A DNA stretch of 64,000 nt from JAENVU01 sp038250905. Lineage in GTDB: Bacteria; Actinomycetota; Acidimicrobiia; IMCC26256; JAENVU01. Of this stretch, positions 60,365 to 64,000 are shown piece by piece (within the stretch, counting starts at the first letter, position 1; each line of letters opens with the position of its first letter). The position numbers were made by a program, and so were the translations under genes. Below the pieces are notes generated by a model. It was not told the origin of the DNA. It searched no databases and worked only from the letters and a program-made list of their open reading frames with translations. The stretch spans positions 149,394 to 213,393 of the forward strand of contig JBBSBV010000002.1 of assembly GCA_038250905.1 (NCBI GenBank), written 5' to 3'.

Positions 60365-60997
60365 TCAGCTCGCGGCGCCGACGAGCCCGGCAGTCTGGGA
60401 CCGCGCCGCCTCGTAGCGGGCCGACACGTCGTCCCAGTTGACGACGTTCCAGAACGCCTCGAAGAAGTCGGCCTTCTTGTTCTCGTACTGCAGGTAATAC
60501 GCGTGCTCCCACGCGTCGAGCGCGAGCAACGGGATCGTGCCCTGGCCGTGCTCACCTTGGTGGTCGTGCACCTGGTGCACCATCATCCGGCCGGCCAACG
60601 GCTCCCACGACGTCAGCGCCCACCCCGAGCCCTGGATGGACGTCGCGGCTTCGATCATCTGCTGGCGGAATGCGGCGAACCCCCCGAAGGTGGTGTCGAT
60701 CGCCGCACCGAGCATTCCGTCGGGCTCGCCACCACCGTCGGGTGACAGGTTGGTCCAGAACACCGAATGCAGCACGTGACCGGACACATGGAACGCGAGG
60801 TTGCGCTCCAACATCGCGAGCGTGGTGAAGTCGCCCTTGCCCCGCATCTCCTGCAGCTTGTCGAGTGTGGTGTTGGCACCCTTGACGTAGGCCGCGTGAT
60901 GCTTGTCATGGTGCAGTTCCATGATGCGCGCGCTGATGTGGGGTTCGAGCGCGCCGGGGTCGTAGGCAAGGTCCGGCAGTGTGTACGAGTCAGTCAT
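60365..60997 (-). CDS. Superoxide dismutase (Fe/Mn)
   Basis: 210 residues. Metal ligands: His in MELHHDKHHAAYVKG, His in HVSGHVLHSVFW, Asp and His in LDAWEHAYYL. Length and fold match cytosolic Fe/Mn-SOD, which converts superoxide to H2O2 and O2. Metal choice cannot be read reliably. ATG 60997 with GAGGAG upstream; stress-type promoter at 61082-61107. Confidence 0.95.
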   Translation of the reverse strand: MTDSYTLPDLAYDPGALEPHISARIMELHHDKHHAAYVKGANTTLDKLQEMRGKGDFTTLAMLERNLAFHVSGHVLHSVFWTNLSPDGGGEPDGMLGAAIDTTFGGFAAFRQQMIEAATSIQGSGWALTSWEPLAGRMMVHQVHDHQGEHGQGTIPLLALDAWEHAYYLQYENKKADFFEAFWNVVNWDDVSARYEAARSQTAGLVGAAS

Positions 60998-61081
60998 GAT
61001 GATCTCCTCAGGGTGGAGTGACGGTCGTTGTCGACCGCGCAATTTTCGTTGCACTCCTTCGCCGAAGTGCGTCTCTGTTGG

Positions 61082-61107
61082 GTACCCAGACCGTGCAACG
61101 ACAAACC
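61082..61107 (-). promoter_or_regulatory. SigB/SigF-type promoter for the SOD gene
   Basis: Minus strand GGTTTG (61102-61107), 14-bp spacer, GGGTAC (61082-61087), 84 bp before the ATG at 60997. Confidence 0.75.
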
Positions 61108-61146
61108 ATCGGCGTCTTCGGGTGCGCTCAGGTTGCGCGCACCGCT

Positions 61147-61174
61147 CGTTTGCGGCGCTCCGGCGTTCGGGTAT
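61147..61174 (+). promoter_or_regulatory. SigB/SigF-type promoter for the PRC-barrel gene
   Basis: CGTTTG (61147-61152), 16-bp spacer, GGGTAT (61169-61174), 42 bp before the ATG at 61217. Confidence 0.6.
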
Positions 61175-61216
61175 CCATCGGCCATCACCGTTCACCGTTC
61201 ACCGAGGAGACCCACC

Positions 61217-61666
61217 ATGACGGCAATCTGGATCTGGCGCATCACCGGGTACGAAACCCCGGGCAATCCCCGCATCGACGTCAGCGGGTTCGACGTGGAA
61301 GCGACCGACGGCCACATCGGCAAGGTCGACGAGGCCACCGACGACGCCGGCGCCGGCCTCATCATCGTCGACACCGGCTTCTGGATCTTCGGGAAGAAGC
61401 GGCTCATCCCGGCCGGCGTCGTCACCGACATCGACGCGGAGGCGCGCGTCCTGCGGCTCGCGTGCACCAAGGACGAGGTCAAGGGCGCGCCGGACTACGA
61501 CGAGGTTCGACGTGATCACGACGACTACCGCAACGAGGTGGGCGGTCACTACGAGCGATTCCGCGGCGATCCCATCGCGCCGACGGCGGGCGTCGGCGAT
61601 CGAACGGCCGACGAGTTACGCGGCGATCCGATCGGTCCGACCGCCGGTCGAGGTGACGAGGTTTGA
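61217..61666 (+). CDS. PRC-barrel-domain protein
   Basis: 149 residues with a PRC-barrel fold (VEATDGHIGKVDEATDDAG, IVDTGFWIFGKKRLIPAGVV) and a charged C-tail that includes two similar segments (RGDPIAPTAG and RGDPIGPTAG). ATG 61217 with GAGGAG upstream. PRC barrels occur in ribosome maturation and stress proteins; role unknown. Confidence 0.85.
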   Translation: MTAIWIWRITGYETPGNPRIDVSGFDVEATDGHIGKVDEATDDAGAGLIIVDTGFWIFGKKRLIPAGVVTDIDAEARVLRLACTKDEVKGAPDYDEVRRDHDDYRNEVGGHYERFRGDPIAPTAGVGDRTADELRGDPIGPTAGRGDEV

Positions 61667-61685
61667 CCGGACGACAGACGGGTAT
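61660..61685 (+). promoter_or_regulatory. SigB/SigF-type promoter for the GPGG membrane protein
   Basis: GGTTTG (61660-61665), 14-bp spacer, GGGTAT (61680-61685); ATG 61695 follows after exactly 9 nt. The -35 overlaps the 3' end of the PRC gene. Confidence 0.72.
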
Positions 61686-61694
61686 CGACGAATT

Positions 61695-61838
61695 ATGGAC
61701 TTCATCTTGTGGCTCATCGCCGTCGTGCTCGTCGTCATCGGGATCGTCTCCCTCGTCCGAGGCGCGGTGCTCTACGGCGCTGCACTCATCGTGCTCGGAC
61801 TCCTCGTGGGTCCGGGCGGGGTCAGCCTCTTCGCTTGA
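61695..61838 (+). CDS. GPGG-motif small membrane protein, 47 aa
   Basis: 47 residues, two hydrophobic helices and the C-terminal motif GPGGVSLFA, as in the named GPGG-motif small membrane proteins of actinobacteria. ATG 61695 directly follows a stress-type promoter without a ribosome site, so a leaderless start is likely. Confidence 0.75.
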   Translation: MDFILWLIAVVLVVIGIVSLVRGAVLYGAALIVLGLLVGPGGVSLFA

Positions 61839-61949
61839 CGCACGGGTTCGCTCCGGTCGGGTGACGGATGTCGGACCCCCCTTCTCCCGCTCGGGAAGCC
61901 GTTGCCCGGCGGGGATCCGCGTCTGTGCGCTGCCGTGGGGTGACGACGG

Positions 61950-62023
61950 TGCCCTCGACAGGAATCGAACCTGTGACCTACCGCTTAGGAGGCGGTCGCT
62001 CTATCCGACTGAGCTACGAGGGC
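61950..62023 (-). tRNA. tRNA-Arg (anticodon CCU)
   Basis: On the minus strand the acceptor arms GCCCTCG/CGAGGGC, D arm (GTAGCTCAGTCGGATAGAGC), anticodon loop CTCCTAA and T arm with GGTTCGAATCC all pair. Anticodon CCU reads AGG. The discriminator base is A and the CCA end is not encoded. Confidence 0.95.
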
Positions 62024-62192
62024 GGGGGCTGGTTGAAAACATGGCAGAAAACCCGGTGCCTTGCTGGGATCGGAAGGGTGTTTGCTGATCGTGGCCATTG
62101 AGAGGAGGTCCGGCGGCCCTTCGTGGCGATTCACCGGTCCTTGACACCGTTTCGAACGCGCCGAAGCCGCCAGATGCTGCGGCGGCAGGAGT

Positions 62193-62643
62193 TCAGGCGG
62201 CGAGCGCGGTGGGTTGTCGTCGCCGGTGCTGGTGGAGAGCGAGGCCGTTGACCATCAGCGCGTAGCCCAGCAGGTTCAGGAGTTGGCGAGCGTGTCCGAG
62301 GCTGTGGGCGCGGCGGAGCCAGAGGCTGTCGTCGAGCGCGCGGTTGATGCTCTCGGCGTCGTTGCGTCTCGGGTAGAGACGTTCGAAGACGGGGTCGTCC
62401 GCAGCGATCGGTCGGACGTTCTCCGTGCGGTTCAGCTTCTTCTGGGCGTCCTCGGGTGTGCCGTGCAAGCGAACGGTGACGATCCCGGCACCAAGGTGCT
62501 CGGGGAGTCGGTAGTCGTTGTACCAGCGGTACTTGCCGTTCTTGTCCTGAGCCCGGTGGGTGCGGACCCGCGTCAGTGGCGTGTAGTGAATCGGCAACGG
62601 GGCCCATCGGTGAAGCGGAGGTGTTCGCCGTCGATCAGGTGCC
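62193..62643 (-). pseudogene. Decayed transposase (C-terminal fragment with frameshift)
   Basis: The 134-residue frame from TTG 62597 resembles the C-terminal part of actinobacterial transposase-like proteins: GKYRWYNDYRLPEHL, RLYPRRNDAESINRALDDSL and LNLLGYALMVNG. About 14 residues of the preceding part (HLIDGEHLRFTDG) lie in another frame just upstream; adding one base in the GGGCCCC run near 62602 would join them. No N-terminal domain remains. The homology ends right at the heliorhodopsin stop. Fragment of an IS-like element. Confidence 0.7.
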
Positions 62644-63429
62644 GGTGCTCGCAGCGAGCGTCGAGGCGAAGATCTGCCACGCCAGCAGGCTCTTCGCGAC
62701 GAGCGACAGCGTGATGTAGGCGCGCTCGCCGACGAGGTAGTCGCTCCACCTGCCGACTTGCTTGTACTGCAACCACTGGTTGATGGCGAAGCAGTTGAAG
62801 AGCACGAAGAGCGAGAAGAAGATGCCGTACACGAACCCGGGTGCGTGCTGGTCGGCGCCGGGTCCGATCAGGTAGATCCCGATCGCGATCCACGGGATGC
62901 TGCCGGCGCCACATCCGATCCAGAACGGACCTAATCCAGTTCCCGGCGACTCGTACCGCTCCTGCATCCATCCGAATCCGATCATCGACGCGTTCACGCC
63001 GACCAAGGCAATCAGAGCGGCGATGTCGTTGATGCCGACCAGCATCGCGATCAGCACGATCATGATCGACGCGCTCAGCGAGTACTCGAGCCATCGGTAG
63101 GGGTTGCGTTCCTTGAGGAGCTGCGCCCGGTACGAAGCCCAACGCGGGCCGGCCACGGTGAAATGAGCTACCGCCGAGAGCCCGAAGAAGGCGGCGATCG
63201 CCCCGGCGAAGTTGAGGTTGAACAGCGTGACGGCTTGCGTACCCACCTTGGGACCGGGTGGGCCAGTCATGTAGGTGGCTCCGACGGGCAACGAGAAGTC
63301 GTTTGCGAGCACGACGATTGCGACCGCCTGGGCGAGATGCAGCGACCCGGCGACGAGGTTGTACGGACGGAGTCGTGCGATCGACACGGATGGTGCGCCC
63401 CGGTCGGGAACGTCGGTGCTGAGTGACAC
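62635..63429 (-). CDS. Heliorhodopsin
   Basis: 264 residues, seven membrane helices. Heliorhodopsin signature segments: RLRPYNLVAGSLHLAQ (helix A), ERNPYRWLEYSLSASIM with counterion Glu at ~115 (helix C), GVNASMIGFGWMQERY, and SLVAKSLLAWQIFA with the retinal Schiff-base Lys at ~246 (helix G). N-terminus is cytoplasmic in this family, opposite to other rhodopsins. Not known to pump ions; it senses light. GTG 63429 has GGGGAGGG upstream. Third gene of an operon with two small membrane proteins. Confidence 0.93.
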   Translation of the reverse strand: MSLSTDVPDRGAPSVSIARLRPYNLVAGSLHLAQAVAIVVLANDFSLPVGATYMTGPPGPKVGTQAVTLFNLNFAGAIAAFFGLSAVAHFTVAGPRWASYRAQLLKERNPYRWLEYSLSASIMIVLIAMLVGINDIAALIALVGVNASMIGFGWMQERYESPGTGLGPFWIGCGAGSIPWIAIGIYLIGPGADQHAPGFVYGIFFSLFVLFNCFAINQWLQYKQVGRWSDYLVGERAYITLSLVAKSLLAWQIFASTLAASTGT

Positions 63430-63466
63430 GTGACCCTCCCCTTTTCGTCGGACCGGCGGTCCGAAA

Positions 63467-63637
63467 CTAGTTCGACGTGGACGCCGCGACGCTCGGATGC
63501 TCCGCGTCCCAGGCTTGCGTGGCGGTCTCGTCACGTTCCTGCAACTCACGGAAGACGGCGAGTCCGTAGATGAAAACTGCTGCGGCGACGGCGAAGAAGA
63601 TCACGGTCCCGATTGCGAAGAGCACGGTTTGGCTCAC
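63467..63637 (-). CDS. Small single-span membrane protein, 56 aa
   Basis: 56 residues: one hydrophobic helix (IGTVIFFAVAAAVFIYGLAV) and a polar C-tail (ELQERDETATQAWDAEH). GTG 63637 overlaps the previous stop (GTGA). Heliorhodopsin begins 37 bp downstream. Possibly a partner of the rhodopsin; no known family. Confidence 0.72.
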   Translation of the reverse strand: MSQTVLFAIGTVIFFAVAAAVFIYGLAVFRELQERDETATQAWDAEHPSVAASTSN

Positions 63638-63843
63638 TGTGGACTCCGTTCTCCGGCGAGCAGGAGCCCGCCGAGCGACAGGATCGAGGGGACCCAGATG
63701 CCGACGAAGATGCCGGCGCTGGTGTCGTCGGCGATGAAGTAGAGGAACACCGAGAGCAGGAACGACGCGAACGCCGCCACCAGCAGAACGGTCTTGAGCA
63801 TGCCGACCGGTCGGGTCGTTGATCGGCTGGAGAGCGCTTGCAT
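63634..63843 (-). CDS. Small two-span membrane protein, 69 aa
   Basis: 69 residues with two helices (TVLLVAAFASFLLSVFLYF and FVGIWVPSILSLGGLLL). ATG 63843 has AAAGGAG upstream. First gene of the heliorhodopsin operon seen here. Function unknown. Confidence 0.7.
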   Translation of the reverse strand: MQALSSRSTTRPVGMLKTVLLVAAFASFLLSVFLYFIADDTSAGIFVGIWVPSILSLGGLLLAGERSPQ

Positions 63844-63867
63844 GTGAACTCCTTTCGTGGGAGGTGT

Positions 63868-64000
63868 CGTGGGGGGGCGGGGGGGGGGGGGGGCGCCCCC
63901 CCCCGCCCCCGGGCCGCCCGCCGCGCCAGCCCACCCGCCCGCCCCCCCCACCCCCCCCCCCGCCGCCCCCCCCCGGCCCGCCCCCCGCGGCCCGGGCCCC
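63868..64000. other. G/C homopolymer low-complexity end, probable artefact
   Basis: Almost only runs of G then C with very few A/T. It bears no coding or structural signal and lies at the end of the window next to the heliorhodopsin operon promoter position. Probably a contig-end sequencing or assembly artefact; do not interpret ORFs here. Confidence 0.85.

Overview
The window is high-GC DNA of an actinomycete-type bacterium (Actinomycetota). The evidence is a WhiB protein, SigB/SigF-type sigma factors with PP2C/STAS partner-switching regulators, an Rv3521-Rv3523-like thiolase/DUF35 operon and many GTG starts coupled to upstream stops. Thr-rich tails on exported lipoproteins and the overall gene mix suggest the class Acidimicrobiia; that is inference, not proof. 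The right-hand end (about 63.87-64.0 kb) is G/C homopolymer and looks like a contig-end artefact.

1-22.5 kb is mostly metabolism. It holds a cyclase-ATPase fragment, class I aldolase, a DoxX-Rieske fusion, a TSUP exporter, hydrolases, oxidoreductases, two acyl-CoA dehydrogenases, a P450, an acyl-CoA synthetase and the thiolase/thiolase/DUF35 operon typical of actinobacterial side-chain or lipid degradation. At 19-22.5 kb a multicopper oxidase, an internally duplicated lipoprotein and a cupredoxin form an exported copper-protein group.

22.6-61.8 kb is dominated by stress functions. Two SigB/SigF-family sigma factors (33.1 and 39.1 kb) sit with five STAS anti-anti-sigma proteins, two anti-sigma type ATPases and two very large sensor phosphatases, each carrying both a PP2C (RsbU-like) and a HATPase (RsbW-like) domain. 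Scattered through the region are small stress-type genes: encapsulin with its ferritin cargo, CsbD, WhiB, hemerythrin, a DJ-1/PfpI protein, Fe/Mn superoxide dismutase, a PRC-barrel protein, tiny membrane proteins, two PAP2 phosphatases, a lipid kinase and a kinase-dead PASTA protein.

The main result of this reading is that at least 17 intergenic regions here carry the same promoter pattern, GGTTTN (or a close variant), a 14-16 bp spacer, then GGGTAT/C/G. This is the known shape of SigB/SigF promoters. The sigma factors and their proposed regulon are therefore interleaved on the chromosome. Four of these promoters place the start codon exactly 9 nt after the -10 element, implying leaderless or near-leaderless mRNAs.

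43.1-46.5 kb holds a translationally coupled flavoprotein/DUF1365/cyclopropane-synthase trio that probably modifies membrane fatty acids. 48-60 kb is a mixed set: HAD hydrolase, ParB-like protein, SDRs, CPBP protease, phospholipase D, a stand-alone NuoF-like protein and small proteins. The window ends with tRNA-Arg(CCU), a decayed transposase and a three-gene heliorhodopsin operon with two small membrane proteins. The proposed picture is a membrane-, metal- and redox-stress island with light sensing at its edge.
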